Assembly: GCA_943788725.1 (NCBI GenBank)
Contig: CALSRJ010000001.1
Coordinates: forward strand, 556,861 to 620,860
DNA from: an uncultured Flavobacteriales bacterium
Lineage (GTDB): Bacteria; Bacteroidota; Bacteroidia; Flavobacteriales_G; Salibacteraceae
DNA length: 64,000 nt
Reading direction: 5' to 3'
Below are positions 46,878 to 55,716 of the stretch, piece by piece. The notes under the pieces were generated by a model, which saw only the letters and a program-made list of their open reading frames with translations, searched no databases and was not told the origin of the DNA. Positions within the stretch are counted from its first letter, which is position 1, and every line of letters begins with the position of its first letter. The position numbers were made by a program, and so were the translations under genes.

Positions 46878-47811
46878 TCACCTCTCCGCCGTCGGCAGCG
46901 ATGAAGCATTGCCCTTCGTGGATCAAGACATCATTCAAATCGGTTGAACCTTCAACCACTTGTACTTTCCAATTCGCACCACCATCTGTGCTGTGCAGTA
47001 CGGTGCCGCCTTCACCTACGCAAACGATGAAATCGCCATGAGCGGCCATGCGCGACATGAATGGAAGCTTACCCGATCTTACTGGATTCCATGAGTTCCC
47101 ACCATCCTTGGTTGCCAAGACGGCGCCCTTTTCGGTCAACGCCCGTCCCGAGGTTGCGTCGGTGAAGTACAAGTCAGTAATGAATCGATCTTCGAGGGGC
47201 AAACGCTCCCACACACCACTCCCCCACGTTGAGCGCATCAATATGCCATTTCCACCGACCCATGCAAAGCCATCGCGAAGATGGGCGCAGCGCAATTCAT
47301 TTTCCGGTTCGATGGGGTACCAGCGTTCGCCGTCATCGTAGGATTGATATACGACACCAAAGGCCAATTTCCGTCCGGCTACCATCAAGATGCCGGTGCT
47401 GTCTTGGGCCATGTCGCGGATGGGGTGGTTAGACAAATCACTCACCCAATCTTCTCGTTTCCAATAGTATTGTGGAATATCTCTCCACCATTTCCCTCTG
47501 TAAATCAAGAGTGAGTCTCCTCCGACATACCAACGATTGTTGTGGAAGTTCAGGGAATAGATCTCGCGTTTGAAGTCTGAACGAAGCAGGTCGAAATCCA
47601 ATGTATTCAGGGGCCCAGCCGCAACATATCCTATCTGGTCAAAATTGCCCCCGCTTACGTACAAGCTATCCCCTTTCACAAAGAGGCAGCGCGCATCCGC
47701 ACCGGTGGGGAGGGCAATGCGGGTGAAGTCCACATCAAAAGCACCCTTCTTACACCCCGTTGCCATCAGCAAGGCGACTGCTATTGAAATAGGGAGATTG
47801 TACTTGATCAT
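46849..47811 (-). CDS. YCF48/BNR-repeat lipoprotein (photosystem II stability factor-like beta-propeller)
   Basis: Lipobox LLMATGCKKG; repeats GAVLATKDGGNSWNPV and GTVLHSTDGGANWKVQ. Confidence 0.8.
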   Translation of the reverse strand: MIKYNLPISIAVALLMATGCKKGAFDVDFTRIALPTGADARCLFVKGDSLYVSGGNFDQIGYVAAGPLNTLDFDLLRSDFKREIYSLNFHNNRWYVGGDSLLIYRGKWWRDIPQYYWKREDWVSDLSNHPIRDMAQDSTGILMVAGRKLAFGVVYQSYDDGERWYPIEPENELRCAHLRDGFAWVGGNGILMRSTWGSGVWERLPLEDRFITDLYFTDATSGRALTEKGAVLATKDGGNSWNPVRSGKLPFMSRMAAHGDFIVCVGEGGTVLHSTDGGANWKVQVVEGSTDLNDVLIHEGQCFIAADGGEVITFLLDDLK

Positions 47812-47844
47812 GGTGCGAGCGAAAGTAATGTCGAAAAGCCAAAC

Positions 47845-47852
47845 TACCTTTG
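47845..47852 (+). promoter_or_regulatory. Bacteroidota -7 element TACCTTTG, 6 nt before mnmE ATG
   Basis: Exact TAnnTTTG match; GCGTTC spacer then ATG at 47859. Confidence 0.65.
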
Positions 47853-47858
47853 GCGTTC

Positions 47859-49217
47859 ATGTCGGCAAAGGATACCATAGTAGCACTCAGCACTCCACAG
47901 GGCGTGGGCGCCATCGGCGTAATTAGGCTTTCGGGACCTGAGGCATTTTCGGCCGTAGCCAAACACTTGGGAGCTGCAATCACAACCGCCGAGGCCAATA
48001 CGGTTCATTTTGGTCGCTTTTCACTTGGCGATAAAGTTTTGGATGAAGTCGTAGCGACGGTCTTTAGAGCCCCAAGGTCCTACACGGGAGAAGACGTAGT
48101 GGAATTGTCCTTTCACGGTTCTTCTTTCATCCTGAATGAAGCCATGCAGGCGCTGATTACCTCTGGCAGTAGGTTGGCCGAGCCGGGTGAATTCACCCAG
48201 CGCGCCTTCTTGAATGGAAAACTAGATCTCAGTCAAGCCGAAGCTGTGGCGGACCTGATCGCTTCTGAATCCGCTGCTGAGCATCGATTGGCCATGCACC
48301 AGATGCGCGGCGGATTCTCCAACGAGATCTCCCGACTGAGGGAAGAGCTCATCCATTTTGCCAGTCTTATCGAATTGGAGTTGGATTTCTCAGAAGAGGA
48401 CGTGGAATTTGCCAACCGCGATGAACTGGTTGAATTGGTTCGAAGGATCCAAGGTTTTGTGGGACGATTGATTGAATCGTTTCGCTTCGGGAATGCCATA
48501 AAGCAAGGCGTACCAGTCGCGATCATCGGCAAACCGAATGCGGGCAAGTCTACGCTCTTGAACTTAGTTCTGAATGAAGACAAAGCGATCGTTTCGGACA
48601 TCGCGGGAACCACCCGAGATGCGATCGAAGACGTGACCGTACTCCAAGGCATTCGTTTTCGGTTCATTGACACGGCAGGTATTCGAGAGACGGAAGACGT
48701 GATCGAATCACTCGGAGTCAAGAAAAGCAAGGAAAAGATGAAGAGTGCCGCGATCGTGGTATATCTGTTTGACGCCGCTGAATCATGGACCTCGCATGAG
48801 CAAACAATTCAGGGACTGATGGATGAATTGGATGGAACGAGCGCTGAGATCATTCCCGTGGCCAACAAGATGGATCTCCTCAAGGCCGCTCCTACCTTTC
48901 CTGACGCGGTTATTCCCCTTTCTGCAAAGTCCGGTGACGGATTGGATGAATTTACCCAACAATTGGTAGGACGGATCAACACGACCGGCGCAGGTCAAGG
49001 TGATGTGGTGGTCACAAACACAAGGCACTTACAAGCCCTTCGCGCGACCCATGAAGCCTTGGACAAAACCCTCAACGCCATCGGCGCAGGCCTCTCCGGC
49101 GACTTGGTGGCAGCCGACATCCGAGAAGCACTGCATCACCTTGGAAGCATCACCGGCGAGATCACTACCGACGACCTCCTGGGAAACATCTTTGGGAAGT
49201 TTTGTATCGGAAAGTAA
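47859..49217 (+). CDS. mnmE: tRNA uridine-5-carboxymethylaminomethyl modification GTPase
   Basis: DTIVALSTPQGVGAIGVIRLSGPEA; GKPNAGKSTLLNLVLNEDKAIVSDIAGTTRD; C-terminal GNIFGKFCIGK. Confidence 0.97.
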   Translation: MSAKDTIVALSTPQGVGAIGVIRLSGPEAFSAVAKHLGAAITTAEANTVHFGRFSLGDKVLDEVVATVFRAPRSYTGEDVVELSFHGSSFILNEAMQALITSGSRLAEPGEFTQRAFLNGKLDLSQAEAVADLIASESAAEHRLAMHQMRGGFSNEISRLREELIHFASLIELELDFSEEDVEFANRDELVELVRRIQGFVGRLIESFRFGNAIKQGVPVAIIGKPNAGKSTLLNLVLNEDKAIVSDIAGTTRDAIEDVTVLQGIRFRFIDTAGIRETEDVIESLGVKKSKEKMKSAAIVVYLFDAAESWTSHEQTIQGLMDELDGTSAEIIPVANKMDLLKAAPTFPDAVIPLSAKSGDGLDEFTQQLVGRINTTGAGQGDVVVTNTRHLQALRATHEALDKTLNAIGAGLSGDLVAADIREALHHLGSITGEITTDDLLGNIFGKFCIGK

Positions 49218-49538
49218 CCACTACAAAACTGTACGTCTTCAAACCAATCTGGACTATTCGAGCTTAAAGTTAAGTCATAGTCTCAACTTTTGCTCTTCGT
49301 AGAGTTTACGCCTCATTTTAATGGTTTTTAGTTTGGTGATTTCCACACCATTCCACAAGGCAACCCCTTCAAATATGGGGGCTTGATAGGTGTGTGGATG
49401 TAGAAATGTTAGGTGGATAGACTATTTCCTAACAGTCCAGACTGACTTAGTTTTTTCGAGTAGAACTTTTGCTTCCTAAAGGCTCATAATAGTCAGGCTT
49501 TTTCTTCGGCTTTGATTTAGAAGGTTTGTTTTTTGCCT

Positions 49539-49694
49539 TTAGCTTTTTGCTTTTCGCTTACGCTTCTCCTTTTCCTTCTTTTGACGCTCATCAGCTTCCC
49601 GTGCCTCTGGGCTTAACTTTGTTGGCTTTGCCTTCAATCCCTTAGCTCTTCTGAGTTGATCTTGCTTCAGTTGCTCGTATTCCTCGTCCGTCAT
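49539..49694 (-). CDS. 51-aa lysine-rich small ORF
   Basis: Hand translation MTDEEYEQLKQDQLRRAKGLKAKPTKLSPEAREADERQKKEKEKRKRKAKS*; 13 nt after an HTH ORF. Confidence 0.45.
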   Translation of the reverse strand: MTDEEYEQLKQDQLRRAKGLKAKPTKLSPEAREADERQKKEKEKRKRKAKS

Positions 49695-49707
49695 AGTAAC
49701 TGAATTG

Positions 49708-49881
49708 TCAATCCTTAAGTAGCTGATACACTCTCGTCACAGAGCGGTCTATTCTCTCGGCAATATCTGATGCTGACATCCCAGAGACTTTAAGCCTTCT
49801 CACTTCAGCTGAAAGCTTAATTGTATCCTCTCCTTTCAATGGCTTCCACTGATTAGTTTTCGAATCGTAGTTCTTACCCAT
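49708..49881 (-). CDS. Small HTH protein
   Basis: MGKNYDSKTNQWKPLKGEDTIKLSAEVRRLKVSGMSASDIAERIDRSVTRVYQLLKD: clear resolvase/sigma-like HTH. Confidence 0.6.
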   Translation of the reverse strand: MGKNYDSKTNQWKPLKGEDTIKLSAEVRRLKVSGMSASDIAERIDRSVTRVYQLLKD

Positions 49882-50113
49882 TCTGCATTGTATTTGGGAA
49901 AAAGATAAATAATCCAATCAAAAAACAGAGTATCAACTCAATTTAGAAAGCCAATTCATTCATGATCAAAACGACATCTTAGTTCTCAAACAAATCCCTA
50001 AAAGGTGTGTAAAAAGGTGTGTGGGTAAAAACAAAAAAACCCTCAACTAGTTGTTAGTCAAGGGTTTGAGCTTTTGCTTCAGTTGCGGGGGCAGCGCAAC
50101 AATACAGTAATAT

Positions 50114-51146
50114 TAACGCGTTGTGCGGTTAACTCCATGCATGCCTGATTTGGTTTATTGGTCTGCCTTTTTCAAGGTTAACCCATTGAAGTACAGCGAT
50201 TGCAGCTAATTTGCTCATGATTCTGGTGAAGAGTCCAGCGAAGGTTTTAGCATAGTTTTTTTTCAGCTTGAACTGATCACACAGCTGCGAGAAAAGAACC
50301 TCAATTCTTCTTCGTTTTTTACCCAATTCAGGATCAAATGGTGTGTAATCTTTCTGATTGCGTCTATACGGCACAACCAGTTCAATATCATGAATCGTAA
50401 ACAGATCATGCTGAACTTGAGTGGAGATGTATCCTCGGTCACCGATGAGCGTTCGGCCCTGTTGAGTGAAGTCTGGTTCGTATGCCTTGAGCGCAGTTAT
50501 ATCATGTATGTTGGCGGGTAGAATTTGCATTTCATTGGTCACTCCATGCTCATCTACCATCAGATGGAGCTTGTATCCAATGAAGTAGCGTTGGTCAACC
50601 GCCGAATATCCTTTACGTGGCGAGGTTTGTTCCTCTTGCTTACATATTCGGTAACTCCGCTCTCGGCTATTCTTCACAACAGGTATGGGTACAGAATCTA
50701 TCAGGTCAATGATCGTTTTCTGTTTTCCCAGGCACATACCGATGCGCTTGCAAAGCTCTTCGATGCGCTCACGGTGTCTGCGTCGTCTTACGTTGAACCG
50801 CGAACGGTCTGGCAGATTTGGAAAGTCTTTTTGGTAGTCGCTTCGAAGAATTGAGAACAGCAAGTTCTCACTATCTATGGAAGCCGACTCAGCCATCAAT
50901 GAAAGTGCTATAATGCCGATGTCACTGAATGCAGGTGGATTGGGATAGAAGTCAAAGTTGCCCAGTTCGTCGATCTCATCTTCATACATCTGCTCGGTTA
51001 ATTCCAGACACTTTTCGTACATTGTTCGCAAGTCATGCATAGGGTCGTAGATTAATGATTTAGTACCCTTAAGATACTGACCATCAATACTATGCATGAC
51101 TTTTTATTTCAATTGTTTTTAACATTTTCAACCGCACAACGCGTTA
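50114..51146. mobile_element. IS982-family-like insertion sequence
   Basis: 1033 bp bounded by 17-bp perfect inverted repeats TAACGCGTTGTGCGGTT / AACCGCACAACGCGTTA enclosing one transposase ORF. Confidence 0.9.
50129..51097 (-). CDS. IS982-like DDE transposase
   Basis: LPDRSRFNVRRRRHRERI; IIDLIDSVPIPVVK; YFIGYKLHLMVDEHGV; LIGDRGYIS; KKRRRIEVLFSQLCDQFKLKKNYAKTFAGLFTRIMSKLAAIAVLQWVN. Confidence 0.85.
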   Translation of the reverse strand: MHSIDGQYLKGTKSLIYDPMHDLRTMYEKCLELTEQMYEDEIDELGNFDFYPNPPAFSDIGIIALSLMAESASIDSENLLFSILRSDYQKDFPNLPDRSRFNVRRRRHRERIEELCKRIGMCLGKQKTIIDLIDSVPIPVVKNSRERSYRICKQEEQTSPRKGYSAVDQRYFIGYKLHLMVDEHGVTNEMQILPANIHDITALKAYEPDFTQQGRTLIGDRGYISTQVQHDLFTIHDIELVVPYRRNQKDYTPFDPELGKKRRRIEVLFSQLCDQFKLKKNYAKTFAGLFTRIMSKLAAIAVLQWVNLEKGRPINQIRHAWS

Positions 51147-51176
51147 CCTTTAGCCTTTCATGATGCTATAATTTCT

Positions 51177-52184
51177 ATGAATAAATTTCACGCACTCACC
51201 CTCTGCACAGCCCTCTTCTTCGGTCTGCATGTCGGCGCCCAAAACACCATTAACCTCTCCATTGAGCACTACCTGCAAGATGCACCGCTGGCCTTCAACC
51301 AGGCTTCACAAACGCATGAAGCACGCGACTTTGACGTTACCCGTCTTCAGTACTACATCAGCGAAATCTCGACGGAGGACAACGGTGGAAACACCTATGG
51401 TTTCGACAGCTTGTGGGTATTGGTAGATGCATCGCACCCTACCGACATCGACCTTGGGTCGGGATCTATGGACTCGATTGTTTCCGTGACCTTTCACATC
51501 GGCGTGGACTCCGCACACAATCACCTCGACCCTTCCTCTTGGCCCAACGACCATCCACTGGCCCACAAGACTCCATCCATGCATTGGGGATGGGCCAACG
51601 GCTACCGATTCGTTGCCATGGAGGGAAACTGCGGAGATGATATGAACCAAGCCTATGAATTGCATGGTCTTGGCGATGAGAATTATTACTCCATTACCAT
51701 TTCGACCAAAGCAGGCGCAGAGAATGGGATCATTGATGTGCCGATATATGCCAATTACGCTGAAATCCTTCGCGGTTTGGATATCTCCAATGGGCTGATT
51801 TCTCATGGCCCGATCTACGAAGCGCAGACCAGCGTAGAAAACATGCGCGATTATGTGTTCGGACCGGAAGTACCTGAATCTACCGTTTCTTCAGAGCCGA
51901 ACGATACTTCCCTAGCTGTAGCTGGCGTTGCTGATGCCTCGTCCTTTGTGCTTTACCCCAACCCATCGTCGTCCAATCGAGTACACATAACGGGCAATTC
52001 ACTTGCTTCTTACACCGTGCAAATCACAGACCTTCGAGGATCTATACTCGGTGAATTTGCGCTTCTTGCAGGGGCCAATGAGTTGGACTTAACTGACTTA
52101 AAGGCTGGTTCGTACTGCATAACGTTTAGAAAAACCGCTGGTGAAGGTCCTGCCTTACAGCACCGGAAATTTGTGAAGCTGTAA
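51177..52184 (+). CDS. MbnP-like protein with T9SS type A sorting domain
   Basis: DVTRLQYYISEI; VTFHIGVDSAHNHLDPSSWPNDHPLAHKTPSMHWGWANGYRFVAMEG; C-terminal FVLYPNPSSSNRVHITG. Confidence 0.82.
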   Translation: MNKFHALTLCTALFFGLHVGAQNTINLSIEHYLQDAPLAFNQASQTHEARDFDVTRLQYYISEISTEDNGGNTYGFDSLWVLVDASHPTDIDLGSGSMDSIVSVTFHIGVDSAHNHLDPSSWPNDHPLAHKTPSMHWGWANGYRFVAMEGNCGDDMNQAYELHGLGDENYYSITISTKAGAENGIIDVPIYANYAEILRGLDISNGLISHGPIYEAQTSVENMRDYVFGPEVPESTVSSEPNDTSLAVAGVADASSFVLYPNPSSSNRVHITGNSLASYTVQITDLRGSILGEFALLAGANELDLTDLKAGSYCITFRKTAGEGPALQHRKFVKL

Positions 52185-52378
52185 GCTAGGCATTCGCGAC
52201 CGCAAAGCCTAGATCATTTAAAAGCTCGGTACTCTTCCCCTTCAACACGCTGGGAAAGTGGCGATAACCCTTCGCTAGAATTGTTCGTATATTGAGTATC
52301 CATTGTGCTCAGAATGCGAAAACATGGACATATTTACAACCTCCACGTGTCCATGCAACGTCATCCGAGACGCTACCT

Positions 52379-55282
52379 ATGTACAATTTGGAAAAAGTCA
52401 TTTTGATATCTGGAACGTTGGGAAACGGTCATCGTGGAGTGATTGCATTGGATATCCTTCGTTCGCAAGATAACATCAACGTAGTAGATCATGACTCCGT
52501 AGACCAAGTCGTAAACGGAAGCCCCTGCTCAGGCATTGTGCTATCCTCCTTGCCTGAATCCGAGTTAATACTGGCGGTTCGGAAATCCAAAACGCTACAT
52601 CCCCACATCCCTTTGCTCGTCATCGTTGAATCGCTGACGGATGCCTTTCTCCTTCTCCTCATGGATGCTGGCGCCGACGACGTATTTCTGGCCGATGAAA
52701 TTTCTGCAGATGCCATTCGTCGTAAATTGCTCATGCTCAACACGAAAAGGAAGGCCCTTTCCAGCAAAATAGCAACAAGCACCCAAAAGCAGCTAGAAGC
52801 CATTCTTTCTCACGCCAACATGGGTTTAGCCATGACCGACGACCGAGGTCGCTTCCTATACACCAACCAAGGCTTGGCCGATCTATTGGGCTACGACTTA
52901 GAAGAAATGACCCACCTCGGTATTTCTGATGTTGAGCCGCCCGAGGCTTTCTCACTGGAGCGGAGATACATCGAAGAAGCCATGCGCAACAAGCGTGACT
53001 CCTATCGGATGGAACAAAAACTCATCAAAAAAGATGGTACGGTAATCTGGATTGACCTCAGCGTGACGGTCTTGCGGGATGAGCAAGGAAAACTCAAGAA
53101 CCTCATCGGCGCAATTGTTGACGTTACTGAGCACAAGCAAGCCCAACTAGCGCTCATCAACAGCGAACGGCAACTAAAGGCAAGTGTAGATCGGTTTCGA
53201 AACCTAATTGAGCACAGTACTGACGTCATCGCTGTGGAAGACATCAACTTCAACTTGATCTACATCAGCCCATCGGTGTACCAAGTCTTAGGGTATTCAG
53301 AGCACGAAGTACGCAGTAAGAATGCTGAAAGTTTTGCACACCCAGACGACCTTGAGAAACGCAAAGAACACCTGAGGAGACTTCTCCGGGACGATGTGTC
53401 ATTGGTGCAATTCAAAGAACGCCTCCTCCGGAAAGACGGAAGCTACATTTGGGTGCTCGCCACCTTCTCTAATCAGCTCGATGTGCCAGGAGTAGAAGGC
53501 ATTGTGCTCAACTTCAAGGATATAGACCAAGAAGAGCGTACAGCAAGAGAACTCAAAGAAGCCTACGAACGCTACGAATTGGTTACAAAGGCTACCAGCG
53601 ACATCATTTGGGATTTCAATCTTATAACGGGTGAGATCTCAAACACAGACACGTTCGAAAAGGTTCTCGGTCATACCCTGAACGAAATGAAGCGCAACGA
53701 CTGGGAGTCTTATGTGCACCCGGAAGACCGAGCCTACGTCAGGAACCTGCTTCAGAAAACACTGAACGACCCCATTAAAGATCAGTGGAAAGCCCAATAT
53801 CGTTTCATCAAGGCAGATGGAAACTACGCTTGGGTTTCCGACAACGCCACTATTCTGAGAAACGTCAAAGGGAAAGCCGTTCGGATGATCGGAGCCATGA
53901 GCGACATTACGGAACGCAGAGAATACGAGCAATCCATTGAAGCTCAAAACGCAAAACTCACAGAGATTGCTTGGATGCAAAGCCATATGGTACGTGCACC
54001 CCTGGCAAACTTGATGGCGCTACTTGAATTACTCGACGACTCCAATGCTGAGGAAGCCACCATGCTGCGCAAGATGGTCCATGAAAGTGCCGGAGAATTG
54101 GATCAGGTCATCCGCAACATTGTCAAAAATGCCGAGCGCTTTGAGCGAACAGAAGGTGCAACCGCCATCACGCGCTACGGATTGTTGGGTGAAGAATTGA
54201 ACGAGCTCTACCTCCACCCTGCCTTGCTCGATTTGGCTACGCGTGCATACAGCATTACCAACAAGAAAGACCAGATCGTATATGCAAACCAGGCCTTTAT
54301 CAAGATGTCTGGGTATGAGTACGAATTCTTACTAGGAAAGGCGCATTCAAGTCTTTTGGTTGGGCCAGAAACCAACTTGGAAACACTGAAATTCATGGCG
54401 CAGCGAGAATCGGACCGTCAGCCCTATGAATCAGAAATTTACTGCTACAGTGCTGATGGAAACCCATTTTGGGTGCGCATCACGGCGCAGCCGTTCATCT
54501 CCAAGCAAGGTACCTTCAACGGGTATTTCTATACCAAGAAAGACATCTCAAAAGAAAAGATGGCAGAATCTACCATCATCGAAAAAACGGAGATCCTCGC
54601 TGGCATCAACAACGAGCTAAAGAACTTCACCTACACCGTTTCCCATGACCTCAAAGAACCAGTCAATAGCCTTAGAGCGCTCATGAACCTGTTGCTTACA
54701 CAGGCAAATCACAAGCTCGATGAAGAGGAAAAAGAATTCATCACCCGAGCCATGAGCAGCATCGAACGCATCAGCAGCATGGTGAAGGCGCTGCTCGAAT
54801 ATTCGAGGAGCAGCAACATGACCGAACCGCTGGGCGAGGTAACCCTGTCTAGCGTGGTAGAAGAGGTGCGAGATGCGCTTCAAAATCAAATCCAAGAAAA
54901 TGAAGCTTCTCTGGTGTTGAAAGGAGATGATTTGGAGATGACCCTCTTCCCTCTCCAATTTTCCAGAATCCTTCAAAACTTGGTCAACAACAGCCTCAAA
55001 TTCAGGTCTGACAGAAAACCTGAAATCGTCATCTCTTCTTCCAGTACAAACACGCATTGGAAGATTACGGTAGCTGACAACGGCATTGGAATCGACAAAG
55101 AAGACTTGAATAAGGTGTTTGACCTGTTCTATTACAAAAGCTCCATCAACCGTTTAGACAGCCATGGAATTGGTTTGGCTGTAGTCAAAAGACTTGTAGA
55201 GCAGCACGAAGGTGAAATCAACGTATCTAGCGTATCAGGGAAAGGAACTACATTTACTTTTACGGTCAGGAAGAGCGTCTGA
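52379..55282 (+). CDS. Multi-PAS hybrid-like sensor histidine kinase with receiver-like N-terminus
   Basis: PAS segments (LGYDLEEMTHLGISDVEPPEA; LGYSEHEVRSKNAESFAHPDD; LGHTLNEMKRNDWESYVHPED); FTYTVSHDLKEPVNSLRALMNLL H-box; HATPase DNGIGIDKEDLNKVF. Confidence 0.94.
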   Translation: MYNLEKVILISGTLGNGHRGVIALDILRSQDNINVVDHDSVDQVVNGSPCSGIVLSSLPESELILAVRKSKTLHPHIPLLVIVESLTDAFLLLLMDAGADDVFLADEISADAIRRKLLMLNTKRKALSSKIATSTQKQLEAILSHANMGLAMTDDRGRFLYTNQGLADLLGYDLEEMTHLGISDVEPPEAFSLERRYIEEAMRNKRDSYRMEQKLIKKDGTVIWIDLSVTVLRDEQGKLKNLIGAIVDVTEHKQAQLALINSERQLKASVDRFRNLIEHSTDVIAVEDINFNLIYISPSVYQVLGYSEHEVRSKNAESFAHPDDLEKRKEHLRRLLRDDVSLVQFKERLLRKDGSYIWVLATFSNQLDVPGVEGIVLNFKDIDQEERTARELKEAYERYELVTKATSDIIWDFNLITGEISNTDTFEKVLGHTLNEMKRNDWESYVHPEDRAYVRNLLQKTLNDPIKDQWKAQYRFIKADGNYAWVSDNATILRNVKGKAVRMIGAMSDITERREYEQSIEAQNAKLTEIAWMQSHMVRAPLANLMALLELLDDSNAEEATMLRKMVHESAGELDQVIRNIVKNAERFERTEGATAITRYGLLGEELNELYLHPALLDLATRAYSITNKKDQIVYANQAFIKMSGYEYEFLLGKAHSSLLVGPETNLETLKFMAQRESDRQPYESEIYCYSADGNPFWVRITAQPFISKQGTFNGYFYTKKDISKEKMAESTIIEKTEILAGINNELKNFTYTVSHDLKEPVNSLRALMNLLLTQANHKLDEEEKEFITRAMSSIERISSMVKALLEYSRSSNMTEPLGEVTLSSVVEEVRDALQNQIQENEASLVLKGDDLEMTLFPLQFSRILQNLVNNSLKFRSDRKPEIVISSSSTNTHWKITVADNGIGIDKEDLNKVFDLFYYKSSINRLDSHGIGLAVVKRLVEQHEGEINVSSVSGKGTTFTFTVRKSV

Positions 55283-55713
55283 TGAACGAACAGTGCTGGG
55301 TAGACATGCAGAATAAAGTTGAATTCTTGATGGTGGATGATGATGAAATGACCTTGTTCATTCACGAAAAAATCATGCATCGCTGTGAAATGAAGCACCC
55401 TTTTCAGTCGTTCAATTCTGCCGAAAAATGCCTCGGGTACTTAGTCGCAGATAACACGCCAGCAAAACTCTTCATCCTGCTGCTCGACATCAACATGCCG
55501 GGAATGAGCGGCTGGGAAATGCTCGATCGCCTGGAATCCGACGTGAAAGACAAGGAAATTTTGGTCATCATGGCAACTTCCTCGGTAGACTTTGACGACC
55601 GCAAACGCGCCGAGAAATATGAACGCGTTATCGATTTCATCGAAAAACCTTTCTCGCTCGATACCTGCAAAAACCTGTCGAACATCCCACAGGTTGCAGC
55701 GTTGAACCTTTGA
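55282..55713 (+). CDS. Single-domain response regulator (CheY-like)
   Basis: VEFLMVDDDEMTLFIHEKIM; LFILLLDINMPGMSGWEML; start overlaps kinase stop. Confidence 0.93.
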   Translation: MNEQCWVDMQNKVEFLMVDDDEMTLFIHEKIMHRCEMKHPFQSFNSAEKCLGYLVADNTPAKLFILLLDINMPGMSGWEMLDRLESDVKDKEILVIMATSSVDFDDRKRAEKYERVIDFIEKPFSLDTCKNLSNIPQVAALNL

Positions 55714-55716
55714 TGG

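Noticed and set aside
49865-49910. TGTATTTGGGAAAAAGATAA as a second attachment copy matching the mnmE 3' end (TTTTGTATCGGAAAGTAA)
   Set aside because: The match is short and gapped; it cannot be separated from chance in AT-rich sequence.
50080-50105. GTTGCGGGGGCAG as a truncated tRNA 3' end next to the IS
   Set aside because: The T-arm and the rest of the tRNA are not present; too short to support.
50114-51146. IS as one end of a composite transposon enclosing the MbnP-like gene or kinase operon
   Set aside because: Only one copy of the 17-bp terminal repeat pair is present in the window.
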